Positions 1 to 10,242 of a DNA stretch of 64,000 nucleotides are shown here, piece after piece. The translations under genes were made by a program, and so were the position numbers. The notes under the pieces are model-generated. The model was not told the origin of the DNA, did not search any database, and saw nothing but the letters and a program-made list of their open reading frames with translations. The DNA comes from Macrostomum hystrix (lineage: Eukaryota; Platyhelminthes; Macrostomidae), in assembly GCA_950097015.1 (NCBI GenBank), contig CATNEN010000038.1, positions 27,613,501 to 27,677,500 on the forward strand. The letters run 5' to 3'. The first letter of the stretch is position 1, and the number at the start of each line of letters is the position of its first letter.

Positions 1-182
1 AGCATTCCCACCGCTGTTGCCTTAATTTAATAGATATTTAACTGGCGGTCCTTAAATGGGCCGTTTTAACTTCTCAAATGGTAGCATATTTGTATGCACG
101 AGCGGTAATTAGGCAACTGTATGCGTTTCCAGTCAATTAGGCGTCCCCGAGATTAGAGTTTAGCAGTTTCCCTTCTGTAATA

Positions 183-332
183 TTCTTAGTATAATTCTTA
201 GTGTAATTCTTAGTATAATTCTTGGTATAATTCTTAGTATAATTCTTAGTATAATTCTGAGGATGGTTCTGAGTATGGTTCTGAGTATGGTTCTGAGTAT
301 GGTTCTGAGTATAGTTCTGAGTATAGTTCTCA
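183..332. repeat. 12-bp degenerate tandem array
   Basis: About 12 tandem copies of a 12-bp unit that drifts from TTCTTAGTATAA on the left to TTCTGAGTATGG on the right. The stepwise change suggests local expansion of two variants. No coding potential seen. It resembles in period the 12-bp arrays near 58.4 and 60.5 kb, though the unit differs. Confidence 0.85.
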
Positions 333-1020
333 ATATTCTCCTCTCTTATAAAATGAACAACGCAATATACTCCTTTCAGAAGGCACTCTTTTTTTATGTC
401 TTGAACACACTTATGATTCTGACTCTTAAAGCACTGTAAAGCAAGTAGCCAGCGAATAGCGCCTTCGAACGGCCTTCTTTATTTTTGGTCACAGATTGCA
501 GCTATTTATATACAGTAAATACTTAGCGTTTGTTTAAATTAAAACATTTTACATAAAAATATTTACACGGTAAAAAGTAAAACAAAATATTTTTGGCGCA
601 TTTTTGATTTTTTAATTTTTACTAATTTTATAATGTAAGAAATGGTAAAACGTATATACAAAAATGAAAACCTTTAAAACACACTACCACATAAATATTG
701 TATTATGTTTCAAGCATATTTCTTGCACGTATAAGTGACCTTGAGCAAGATGTACTGCTGTTAACTGATCAACATGTGCCAGTGCGTGCTATTGACAGCC
801 TTTTTTAATGGTGCGACACGGCTTTGCCAAGTATTTGTATTCTTCTTTTGTTAATCCTCTAATCGCAACCTAGCTAATATAAATCACTGCTGACTTACCT
901 GGGCAAAAATTGTCCATACTTCCAATGTGGTGAAAGTATTTCATGACGTCAAAAAAAGTACGAGAAGGACTCCTAACGCTATTTTCCCACTGGGGAAAGA
1001 CCACGGGTAAGAGTGGGGAA
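333..1020. other. AT-rich intergenic DNA, nothing recognised
   Basis: AT-rich sequence with no supported exon, RNA gene or repeat on either strand. The short open frame at 943-1125 has no recognisable features and runs into the MITE-like repeat that follows. Confidence 0.5.
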
Positions 1021-1023
1021 AGA

Positions 1024-2048
1024 GTGGGTATTTCAAATACCCACTGCAAACTTCACACGCCATGGCTCCTAAGCAGAATGACCGATTTTTTATTTTTAAT
1101 TTTGGTGACGATAGCTTGTAACTAAGTCGCTAATGCGAGATGCAGAAGGGAACGCAAGAAGGTGAATATATTTGCGAGGGGCTGGGCCTCGCGCACTTGT
1201 TAAGTTGGGTAAGCAGCAGCTTAAGCAGCGGCATCGGTCAGAACAGTCTATGGCTGCTTAAGCAGCGGCATCGGTCAGAACAGACTATGGCTGCTTAAGC
1301 AGCGGCATCGGTCAGAACAGTCTATGGCTGCTTAAGCAGCGGCATCGGTCAGAACAGACTATGGCTGCTTAAGCAGCGGCATCGGTCAGAACAGACTATG
1401 GCTGCTTAAGCAGCGGCATCGGTCAGAACAGTCAATGCTGCTTAAGCAGCGGCATCGGTCAGAACAGACTATGGCTGCTTAAGCAGCGGCATCGGTCAGA
1501 ACAGACTATGGCTGCTTAAGCAGCGGCATCGGTCAGAACAGACTATGGCTGCTTAAGCAGCGGCATCGGTCAGAACAGACTATGGCTGCTTAAGCAGCGG
1601 CATCGGTCAGAACAGTCAATGGCTGCTTAAGCAGCGGCATCGGTCAGAACAGACTATGGCTGCTTAAGCAGCGGCATCGGTCAGAACAGTCAATGGCTGC
1701 TTAAGCAGCGGCATCGGTCAACTAACAACAAAGATAGTTAAAGTACAGTATAACATTTCTCCCTGATCTACCTAGGACAAATAAAATTGCTTTGTATAAA
1801 CCTCTTTGATGAATTCATTTTGGTTCAATTATCAGAGATAAAAAAGAACGTTATAAAAAAAATAAACCTGTATTGATGGTTTTGTCATGGTGAATATCTC
1901 GACCATGTCGTTCGTTGTTTTGACGCATTCTGGAAGTGGTTTCATCGGATAGAGCATAAAATCCTAGCCCCTGTTTTGTATTTTTATGGCGATTGGTTGA
2001 ATATTTCGGCAGAAAAAACTAAAATATGGGCATTTGAAATACCGCCGT
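1024..2048. mobile_element. MITE-like element, family B, expanded by an internal minisatellite
   Basis: The left end carries the palindromic motif GGGTATTTCAAATACCC (about 1025) and the right end the inverted counterpart GGGCATTTGAAATACC (about 2030-2046). The interior (about 1795-2048) aligns by eye with 29258-29612 and 62268-62370, including a 'GTTGAATATCTCG' block. No transposase frame is visible, so it would be non-autonomous. The 37-bp array at 1216-1722 sits inside this copy and is absent from the other two. Confidence 0.55.
1216..1722. repeat. 37-bp minisatellite, 14 copies, palindromic core
   Basis: Fourteen nearly identical copies of a 37-bp unit. Each contains the perfect 14-bp palindrome GCTGCTTAAGCAGC followed by GGCATCGGTCAGAACAG and a short TCTAT/ACTAT/TCAAT variant. 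One copy has lost a base. Every repeat could form a small hairpin in either strand. Confidence 0.95.
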
Positions 2049-2139
2049 GGTATTTCCACGGTTAAAAGTAAAAAAAGTGGTTAAAAGTGTGAGTGTGTGC
2101 CAGTGTAAATTATCCGTGCGTAATATAGCAGTAGACCTA

Positions 2140-2640
2140 CCAAGGGAGGCGATTCCGCCTTTGGGGGGACGCAATAACCTTCTGAAACAATAATCAAGTC
2201 GCCAGCTCTTCAGACAGTCGAGAGAGATATTCAATGGTTTTTTCGAAAGTCAGATTTTTCCCATAAATTTAGTGTATTTTAGCGCTAGTGCATTTCATAC
2301 ACCCCTATACACAAATTTGCACCGCGCCTCAGTGCGGCCTTGCCAGGCCTTCAAAATTTATCAGCATGTCACCCAAATGTGCCTGCATCATCTCCGTCTT
2401 CGGTGGTCACCTACCTTTATCTAGATTGACTTCTGGACCTTCAAGGGCTGCAACAGGTGGAACTAGGTCACTGTGGACACCCTGACACGAATTTCCCCAA
2501 AAACACTGATCAAGTCTAAATACTAGGCGTAGCTAAACCACAGAACACCTAGTCTGTCAGCCAATCAGTCACCACCCAACGCTGTTAACATTCGGGCGCT
2601 GCCAAAAATTAATTTCAACTGGGGGAGAAAATCCCCTTGG
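2140..2640. mobile_element. MITE-like element, family A, copy 1
   Basis: A 501-bp non-coding repeat that begins CCAAGGGAGGCGATTCC and ends ATCCCCTTGG, so the ends are inverted repeats, each flanked by TA (2138-2139 and 2641-2642). A TA target duplication would suit a Tc1/mariner-type superfamily. The copy at 20641-21195 aligns along its length. About 40 bp beyond the right end (TATAAA, then GGCGGCAAAATGGCTT) are also shared, so the true right boundary is uncertain. Confidence 0.6.
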
Positions 2641-3045
2641 TATAAAGTTTGGCGGCAAAATGGCTTGATAGTCCTTCGAGCTACTATTTAAGGTGTCAGC
2701 GGAACGGCAGGATTAACTGCGGGACTACTGTCTCTCTATGATGGGCCCAAAGTCCTTCTGCAAAAATATATTAAAGACATTAGTTTTACAGAGGACACAT
2801 TACTTACTTTATATTTGTTTATTAAAATAAAATCATCTTAAATTATAAAAATCACATTTAAATTCTTAATAAAATATTTTACAAAACACCTGACGAAACG
2901 AAGGTAGCTAAAATATTCTTAATTTTGTTGGTTTAGTACTTTTCTGGATAAAACCAATTATATTTAAAATAGTAGGTCTTTACTAATAATTAATGCATGA
3001 CGTGGGTGTTGTTATGAAACGTGCTCAATTAACTGATGTTAGTAA

Positions 3046-3051
3046 TTTATT
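3046..3051 (-). promoter_or_regulatory. polyadenylation signal AATAAA for the flytrap receptor
   Basis: AATAAA on the minus strand about 145 bp beyond the receptor stop codon at 3196. It is the first canonical signal downstream and supports 3196 being the true end of the gene. Confidence 0.55.
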
Positions 3052-3195
3052 CTTTAATGGCATAAGCACCTAAGACTGAGAGCAAATGTAACATTTCTAA
3101 AGGTGCCAACAAAACCGATCGTTACTGTGTGGTTCGAGTTTTTTGTTAAAACACTCTACCTGTGTCCGTGAACTTTATGACGATAATCTTCCGAG

Positions 3196-3684
3196 CTACT
3201 GTATGCTGGGAGTGGGCAATGGCCTCGAAGTACCCACCGAGTTGCCACCCTCGTCTGCGTTGTCGTAGTAGAGAGAGTCAGGGTGTCCTCGGCTGGGAGC
3301 TTGCTCACTGCTGATTGTCGGCAGCTCCGTGTTGCTCCTATCAGCCTGGGCATAGTCAGATTCGTCGCTGCTGAACTGAGGCACCAATCGGCGCAGGATC
3401 CAGAAGGTCAGCATGCCCACGATGACGCCAGGCAGGAAGAGCAGGCCGAGAAGGCTCGATAAAGGATAGGAAGTGGCAGTTCCACAACTCGACCCGACGC
3501 AGTCTGGTCCAGACCGCGCAATGCTGTTCACGCACTTGGGACTGCCGCAGTCGTCAGCTCTGCGGCACACTTTGATCAGACTTGATGTGGCCTGGCGTTC
3601 GCTGGCAAACAGCTGCTCGGCTGATGCCGTGAATGTGGACTTGTTCACACCATCAAATCGGCCAAACTGGAAAGGGCCGTTTAA
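3196..3684 (-). CDS. receptor last exon: stalk, transmembrane helix, short tail
   Basis: 163 codons including TAG. It holds a juxtamembrane stretch with five Cys, a hydrophobic helix (SSLLGLLFLPGVIVGMLTFWI) and an RRLVP stop-transfer signal. The acidic/Ser/Tyr tail includes DSLYYDNADEGG, whose tyrosines could be phosphorylated. The acceptor (CAAAG at 3685) has a poor pyrimidine tract and is the weakest splice site in the model. An in-frame TGA just upstream shows that the frame must begin by splicing near here. Confidence 0.65.
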   Translation of the reverse strand, partial: LNGPFQFGRFDGVNKSTFTASAEQLFASERQATSSLIKVCRRADDCGSPKCVNSIARSGPDCVGSSCGTATSYPLSSLLGLLFLPGVIVGMLTFWILRRLVPQFSSDESDYAQADRSNTELPTISSEQAPSRGHPDSLYYDNADEGGNSVGTSRPLPTPSIQ

Positions 3685-6600
3685 CTTTGCCATTGTTTCG
3701 CGTTGCATGTTTCATCCGTACTTCTATGAGTAGAGTACGGCGAACGCTTGCAGTCTAATAAAAATTGCGCAAAGCGCAATGAGAACGCATCAACGAGGCG
3801 AGTACCCGATCGATTTAATGCTGGGAAAGCCTTTTTCACTTTCTGGTGAATACCGACTTTTAGTCACTAAAACCTCACACAACAGCACCATAGATAGAAA
3901 TTTACCTGCACAAACTCATAATCAGCCGAGCCGATCTTGCGGAACTGCAGCAGCCGCATCGGTGTTTTGCCCATCCGGTTCTCGAAGATCTTCTGGTAGG
4001 ACCATGCCGTGCCGTCGAAGGTGCCTGAGAAGCGCTGCGCTGTGGTGCCCGTGGCCGTCACCTGGCCGTACATGATGAGGTTGGCTCGCCGCTTCAGTGT
4101 GTCTTCGTCACCCTTGAAGAAGTCCGGACAGGCGGGCTCGGGCGTCACCACCGAGCAGAGGTACTTGATGGCCGTCAGGCTGCCGAGAAGCAGCGTCTCG
4201 GTGGCCGTCATCACGAAAACGGTTCTCGACTCGAGCTGGCTCATCCGTTGCGACGCAACAATGCTGGGCACGCAGGGCTGGGCGAAGACTGCGCTGCGAA
4301 CGAAGCTGTCAGTCAGGTAGCACTGGTGCACCGACTCGAAGTAGAGCCGGTCCCATTGCGATAGGTTGTTAGAGTTGGCAGGCATGCGAGTCAGTGTATA
4401 GTTGAGGTAGTGGAGAAAGCCAGGCTCAGGAGTCGAGACAAGCTCCACCATCGTTGTGCCAACTCCGAGATTGTTCTTGCCAGTGAATAACGCTTTGCTG
4501 ACATCTTCTGCACCCAGAATTGTTATGAACTCGAGGTCGGTCTCAACCTTAAAACAGAACATTTTGTTATTCTTCACTTGTAAGGCAACTTAAATTCAAT
4601 GACACTCCTGGCCTTCCTGCCAAAGCAGTTGAAACAAGCATAGCTAATTTCACTTCCAATTCGATAGATATCGTACCACCCGTTCAAATAATGGAACGAA
4701 AAAAAGATACCTGTGTTGCAGCGGAATAAATGTCTATCTAATTAACAGTAGAAACACCGCGGGGTATTTGAATCGACCACGTTTATCTTTTTCAATCGCC
4801 AAAAAAGGCGTAAATTTTCTGTTTACAAAAATTGTTCATGGGGCCATGTCGGCTCCATAAACTATGTCAATCAGTCGCAGGGACCTTTGTTCTCAGCATC
4901 CCCGTCACGGTCCTCTTCATCGCCGTCTGGAGCATTGGTGGCGACCGTCGGCATCTCAAACAAAAGTACTTGATCGGCATCTCAAATACGATGCGTTCCC
5001 AAACCTGACATTAAAGAATCCTCTTCTGCATGCATTCTTCAGTCAGTAGACATAATCGGTGAATTAAATTGACCTTTTAGGCTGATCTGTAGACATACAT
5101 ACCTTTAGACATACATACATGTAGCTGACCTGACCATTGAGGTTTCTACAGAGCAATGCTTGGCCTTGTCAGGAAGGTCTTCGACAAGCATCACTGAATA
5201 AGTCGATGATGCTGACGTTAGACGGCTTTGAATCGGCTAGTGCTACGGCTGATTAAGCTGTTCAGAAAAAGCGGAAAGTTTCTTTTCCACATGTGGATTT
5301 CATGAAAATCAGTCATTGGGTTTGGGAGCTGTTGCGAAGAAGGCAGTGAGTGGTTGAAATTTCCCGTGGTCATTTCCCAGAGTAAAAGATCGTGGTCTTT
5401 ACGTAGTCTAGCAAAGTACATTATAGACACGTCGGTTACGAGAGACCAGACGTAATAGAGAACAGCTGGCCTGATGCCTAAGTTATTCCTATCCAAATCG
5501 TTTGAAAATAACTTTACAAAAACAATGTGAATGCGTAAAGACAGCAGGCACATTACCTGAGGATAGTCGAGAAATGAGCTGAGGTCATTTTTGTCGCACA
5601 GAAACGCAACGTAGCGAGTGCCAGCGCCGCGCATTTCATTGGCGAGGCCGCGCTTGCAAGCAACATCCGCGTAGCCGCAGTTTAGCGCCAATAGTTTGGC
5701 TATGCAAATTCTATCTCTGCTGGCTTTGGCTAACATTGCATCGCGCAGTGAGATGCCATAGGCATTGGTTGAGTGGGCAACAGTTATCAAGTCGACATTG
5801 TAGTGCTTTATGATAGTGATCATTGCTTCGACAATTTCATTATCTGACGAAACCGTTCGCATTGTGTAAGGATACTGAAATACATCACTGAGCGCTGTAG
5901 ATGTCGATGCAAAGCTTATTATTGGCAAATTATACTGTTTTAATAGCTGACTGGCAGCCATTGTTTGGGTACTTGACGCCTCGCCAATAAAGCCAACAAA
6001 ATTGGTGTAGTTTAGGCTTAAGAGAGGATCCAGCCTTCCATTCAGCAATAGAGCTAGCCTGCTTGACAGTAGGGGGGCCGAGTAGCAGCTGTCAAGAATC
6101 ACGTAGCCCCAGTTGATATTCTGCGTGCGGCCCTGCTGCACTTTTCTCACCAGGTCGCGCAGGCCAAGCATGAACTCGGTGTCCACCAAAGAGCTGTCCA
6201 CACCTAGAGGAGGACTTGTTCCGCCGTCACTTGTCCAGGTCGCAAGCTTTAAGACGTACTTGAAGGCTGTTGTCCACTCAGGTGTTCGATCGTCAAATTT
6301 TCCATCGGAGCACTGGTAGGGATCTGAACCTTTACCAAACATTCCGACCAAAACACCAATATAGAGATCGCCATACTTGTAGTCCACATACTGCTTGCCA
6401 TGGTAATGGGAACACTCGGGACAGCTGGTGGGGCACACTGAGCCGTAGCTGTCTGCCTTCACCGGCAGATTGTCCGCGCTGCCGCCACTGAACTTGTACA
6501 GCACCGGCAATGTGCTCAGGTCCCACTCGTAGATCTGCTCACTGGAGCCCGCCTGCTTCACTCGAAGCTCGCCCAGCTTCACCAGCGATGCCACCGAGGA

Positions 6601-8586
6601 CGGGTTGAGCTGGCTCTGAAACACCTTCACGATCGGTTGCCAGAAGCCTCGAGTGCTGTGACTCAAGCCTCTGGCCAGTGAGTACTCTGTGAAGTTCTGT
6701 CGCACGAATGCGTCAACAAAAGGCACTGACAAGCTGACGTCGCTCAGGTTCACACTCTTTAGTCTGAGTCTCTCGACTCCGGTGGGCGAGAAGTCGACAG
6801 CGGAGCCAAACAGAGGCAGAAATGACAACAACTGAAAGTCGTACATGAGTGCCTGGAGGTAGCACGAGTCGCTGAAGTCAAGCCAGTTGCACAATGAACT
6901 GGTTGAACTCTTGAGAGACTGGAGTCGAGACCAGGTGCCAGTGAGCAATCGGTAGGCTCCCATCGACTCAGGACTGCTGCTCACGTTTCTCACGAGTCGT
7001 GCCAGTGTGTCTGAAGCCGGATTCGGGTCGATGACTCCGGGAAACACAAAGATTGTTCCCAGACCGAAGTGCTGCCTCCTCACAGTGTCTGTGGCCTTGA
7101 AGAAGCTTCCGAGTGCTTCGCCTACGAGCACAAACTGGTACCTCTTTTCTGAGTCGACTGTGGTCGTATCCGAGCCAGTGACCAGATCCCACAGCGTCAG
7201 AAACGTGCTCCCGGATCCTGAGAACACAACAGTCAGGCGGGCCATTGCTGGGTATGCGAATGCTTTTAGAGCTCTGGCAGCGTCTGTGGCGTTGCTGCTA
7301 GTGAAGCTGATCACGATGGGGAAGCAGACTCTCTGGTCTGCCTTGGCCATGTCCAGGAGAGCTTGGGAGAACCGCACCGCTCCATCTTCGGCCTCGATCA
7401 TAACGACGATATAGCTCCAGCCCATTTGTACTGACAGTCTGTAGACGGCCTGGGTGAGACGAAGCATGAATTACAGCTTTTTAAATATTCGGTGATAAAT
7501 ATTCGACAGGTTGCAATCTGTAGAATGGTTCACTTACATGTGCAATTTCACTGTGCGATGGTCCAGCAGTTGTTATAAGTGTGTGGGCCTTTTCAAAGTA
7601 GCCCCTGGCTGGTGTAAAAGCTGGGTTCTGATAGTCAAGCAGAGCTGGCGTCGCGGTCACTGCGTTGACCTGAGCATCTATTTTCAGCATATTGTAGTAG
7701 GACTGCATAAAATTGATTTCCCCGCTATTATGCGGGTTCAAGCAGACTGAAATTTATTTTATTTAGCTTTGATTTTGTTTTTTGATTCTGACTCGATAAA
7801 ATACTTTTAATGGATTTCACTTACCTTTTCCAGCATTGGCTTCCAGAAAATTTGAGTCTGCAAGCCTTGTATTCGCACCGCAAGTCTCTGGCACTGATGA
7901 GTTTGTCTCTGAAAATAAAATGTAGGGTGGTTTGGCAGTGCCAGTCCATTGACTGGACAGCTGTACACAGCGTTTGGAAGGGATATATACCTGGAATATA
8001 CCTGGATAACATGGGTTCTTATTTTATCCATGGCGGCATTTCAAAAACCCTACGTATGTAGCGCACACGCACACAGATACTGTACGCAGACACAGACTCG
8101 CACAGGTGTGTACATCTGGCCTGACTTTCTCATTGTCAGGCAGTGCACACTCTCACTGCGCCTCGGAGGTTGGCCCTCAAGGGCCTAAATTGCACGACAA
8201 GCCCCCAAGCCTTCTTCCCGCGGCTGCGGCTCATAGCGTGGTCTGTCTACTGCTTATTGGCGTTAAATTGTCATCCCTCATTAATAATACCTGCCATCCA
8301 AAGAAACATGAGTACATCCACGAGCGCTTCAGTAGTGTGAGCATTCAACACGGGATTCAGCTCAGCTGAACAGCTGGTTCCCGCCAGCTTGCGCAGATTT
8401 CTCCAGCGAAAATAGGATACAGTTCCACTGCATTGGCCTGCATTGGTGGTCATTACGTTCAGATTGAGTCAATTAATCTTGCTTTCGAAGAGTCGCTCGA
8501 TCAAGAAACTATAGGTAGCGTCGAAACTTACCCATCAGAAAGCAAACTGATGCTAACGATGCGACAATGAGGACGAGAGTTCGCAT
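3196..8586 (-). CDS. single-pass receptor with two tandem class C GPCR-type venus-flytrap domains (spliced gene)
   Basis: Hand-built exons, 5' to 3': 8586-8532 (signal peptide), possibly 8437-8291, 7908-7825, 7747-7538, 7449-5557, 4547-3906 and 3684-3196. The last five join in phase 0 with GT-AG borders and no frame break. Flytrap 1 runs from 7908 to about 6430; flytrap 2 from about 6400 to about 3600. Both resemble metabotropic glutamate receptor ligand domains, for example NFVGFIGEASSTQ and LPIISFASTSTALSD in the second. A Cys-containing stalk, one membrane helix and a tail of about 60 residues follow, then TAG. No seven-helix, kinase or cyclase domain is present. The N terminus of flytrap 1 is incompletely resolved. 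Likely a plasma-membrane receptor or decoy for a small ligand; the ligand is unknown. Confidence 0.75.
3906..4547 (-). CDS. receptor exon: second half of flytrap 2
   Basis: 214 codons, phase 0 at both ends, acceptor TTTTAAG, donor CAG|GTAAAT. It encodes the lobe that in mGluR-like proteins runs from the 'RVVVLF..DD' strand through the W..D..F...C helix to the final strand: LHYLNYTLTRMPANSNN, WDRLYFESVHQC, then FSGTFDGTAWSYQKIF. Confidence 0.75.
5557..7449 (-). CDS. receptor central exon: most of flytrap 1 and first part of flytrap 2
   Basis: 631 codons, phase 0 both ends, acceptor CTCACCCAG, donor CAG|GTAATG. It starts AVYRLSVQMGWSYIVVM, matching the conserved 'AMVDIVK..NWTYVS' region of class C receptors. 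It completes flytrap 1, passes through CPTSCPEC, then restarts with GDLYIGVLVGMFGKG, the typical first strand of a new flytrap. Fusion of two ligand domains in one exon implies an old tandem duplication followed by intron loss. Confidence 0.8.
7538..7747 (-). CDS. receptor exon within flytrap 1
   Basis: 70 codons, phase 0 to phase 0, acceptor AAATTTCAG, donor CAT|GTAAGT. It encodes the segment matching the 'SASTxELSDxxxFxxFxRxxPSDxxQ' region of class C receptors (TATPALLDYQNPAF, then TTAGPSHSEIAH), which joins directly to AVYRLSVQ of the next exon. Confidence 0.7.
7825..7908 (-). CDS. small receptor exon (28 codons)
   Basis: Acceptor TTTATTTTCAG and donor AAG|GTAAGT flank 84 nt, open in phase 0. 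Splice sites are strong. The product (LAVRIQGLQTQIFWKPMLEK at its end) is not clearly conserved, so it rests on splice signals and phase alone. A SINE-related tail begins right upstream. Confidence 0.5.
8060..8240 (-). mobile_element. tRNA-derived SINE family 1, 5'-truncated copy
   Basis: Shares the body of the full copy at 36568-36925: a block that on the plus strand reads GGTGTGTACATCTGGCCTGA, then CATTGTCAGGCAGTGCACA, then CACGACAAGCCCCCAAGCCT. The tRNA-like head is missing. It lies in a receptor intron. Confidence 0.7.
8291..8437 (-). CDS. possible N-terminal receptor exon
   Basis: Acceptor CCAATGCAG fits the phase of the signal-peptide exon and gives an open reading of about 48 codons to donor CAG|GTATTA. 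The exit phase (1) does not match the next modelled exon (phase 0), so either the donor differs or a further small exon is missed. Confidence 0.3.
8532..8586 (-). CDS. signal-peptide exon of the receptor
   Basis: ATG followed by 17 mostly hydrophobic residues (MRTLVLIVASLASVCFLM), then donor ATGG|GTAAGT. This is a typical first coding exon for a secreted or type I membrane protein, and it lies where the receptor 5' end is expected. Confidence 0.6.
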
Positions 8587-8649
8587 CGCTGTTTGATTCA
8601 GCCTCGCATAGCAGACACAAATGACCGAATTTAGCTGCTACTTTGAATC

Positions 8650-9040
8650 AGGAGGCCTCTTGCGCGCTCAAATATTTCTAAGATTCTTTTGGGTGTACAA
8701 AACGAAGTAAAAGCACAATTGTCTTCGTTCTACAATAATACCTCTCGTTCTTCAGGGGTAATGCTAATTGTCCTGAGTGACAAAACTCAGTAGCTAAAAT
8801 ACAGTCCTACTCATAGGCTGACACAAGATTCTTGTGCTAGCCAGTTGTTTCAGCTGTGCAGCCTTCCGGAGGCTGGCATCGAGTTTTTATTCTTACTCTG
8901 TTCTTAGCAGTTTGTATTCAATCACTGGTGGATGGCTTGTTTTGTTTTTCACTGAAGTGATACAAAAAAGATCGTACGAGTAAGACGAAATATGTTTACG
9001 CTGGATGATGCTAAGTATGGAAGTAATTTAGGGCACGCTG
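8650..9040. other. 5' flank of receptor gene, nothing recognised
   Basis: Sequence upstream of the receptor start codon. I see no convincing TATA box, exon or repeat before the SINE that begins near 9045. Confidence 0.4.
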
Positions 9041-9044
9041 AGAA

Positions 9045-9170
9045 GGAGCCTGTAGCCTATTGGATGGAGCTTCGCTATTTTGACTAAAAGTTCGAATCTT
9101 AGCCGAAGGGAAGGGGGAAATTGTTATTTTAGCAAGACACTTGATTCTCTCGTGCTTCAGGTCATCTTTG
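9045..9170 (+). mobile_element. SINE family 2, 5' part (interrupted by the LTR element)
   Basis: The tRNA-like head has an A-box-like GTAGCCTATTGGATGGAGC and a B-box-like GTTCGAATCTT. The core AGCAAGACACTTGATT follows, as in the copy at 46725-46915. The element stops at 9170, where the retrotransposon begins, and resumes at 18308-18350. Confidence 0.7.
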
Positions 9171-9835
9171 TGTTGTACCTGTGGTAGCGTGGCACACACA
9201 ATTGGTAAAAATAACCAAGACAGGAACTAGATTCCGAGAGAGAGAGATTATACCGGCCTCAACACTGAATGCTTCGTAGCAGTGGACAACCCGGTAGTCA
9301 GGCTAGATTACCTAGTTTCCTCGGTCGCTATCTAGGCTCTAGCAGTATTTTCTACTACTTAGACTCCCTGCTTCTGAAGCCTGGCGATGTGCAATGCTTC
9401 TAAATGCAACACACGGCCTTGCTTCACAATAATGTTAGCAGACAAGATACAAAGATTGCAAAAGAACGCAATCGATGCGAAACGCAAACGCATGAAGACT
9501 GGAGGACAGAAACGTGCCATATTCATACAGAAATCGTGCTACCATGATAACAACCCCATCTCAAGGATTCGTCGGACTGTGCTCTACTTATAGTAGGAGC
9601 ATTTGAGCGTTGTTATGCCAGTCTTCTTCCGAACTTAAGCGATTGCACCATGGTGTGCAATGTGACTCAGTGCGCAGACAGAGCTGGAAAGAGAGAGAGA
9701 GAGAGCGGAGGGGGTGGCGAGCGGAGGTGACAGTGCACGGGAAACACTAGCTACCAACCCCTAGCCCTCCCACAGACCTAGAACAGCCTGACTCACAGAT
9801 TGCCTGGAGGCTGCTCAGCAGTCTACAGCACATCA
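9171..9835 (-). repeat. 3' LTR (665 bp)
   Basis: Same sequence as 17645-18307 except one extra GA in a GA run near 9691-9705. On the element strand it starts TGATGTGCTG and ends GTACAACA. Both LTRs hold an antisense 68-codon open frame, which I regard as chance. Confidence 0.95.
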
Positions 9836-9847
9836 TTCTCCTCCAGC
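9836..9847 (-). promoter_or_regulatory. polypurine tract of the retroelement
   Basis: Directly before the 3' LTR the element strand reads TGGAGGAGAA, the purine-rich run expected to prime plus-strand DNA synthesis. Confidence 0.7.
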
Positions 9848-10242
9848 TAAAGGATGACGGTCAACACCGGCTGGCCGTCAGCCGCACTTAAACCAAAAAC
9901 AGGTAAGCAACGTTTCCTTTTTATTTCCTTCTTCTGTAATGGCGCATAAAGATGAAGCTACATGAAACAATGACCATCTTTAGTGGCGCACCAAAATTCA
10001 CACCGTAAACATGGAACTAACATCAACAGAATAAACATGCACAATCCGCACTAAAACAAACAAAAAGGAACACACCACGCTATGCACTAGCAAATAAATG
10101 GGCATGGCACATGAAAACTGGATGAGCATAAACAACATATTGGAAAACATGCAATTTTCAAGTCCGCACTATTACCAGCGCCATGCCTCAAGTTCTGGAT
10201 ATATGATGCACACACCACTCATTTACCTACTCACTTTGGCCC

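Noticed and set aside
9387..9593. 68-codon ORF, also at 17861-18067
   Set aside because: Identical because it lies in both LTRs, antisense to the element, and has no recognisable features.
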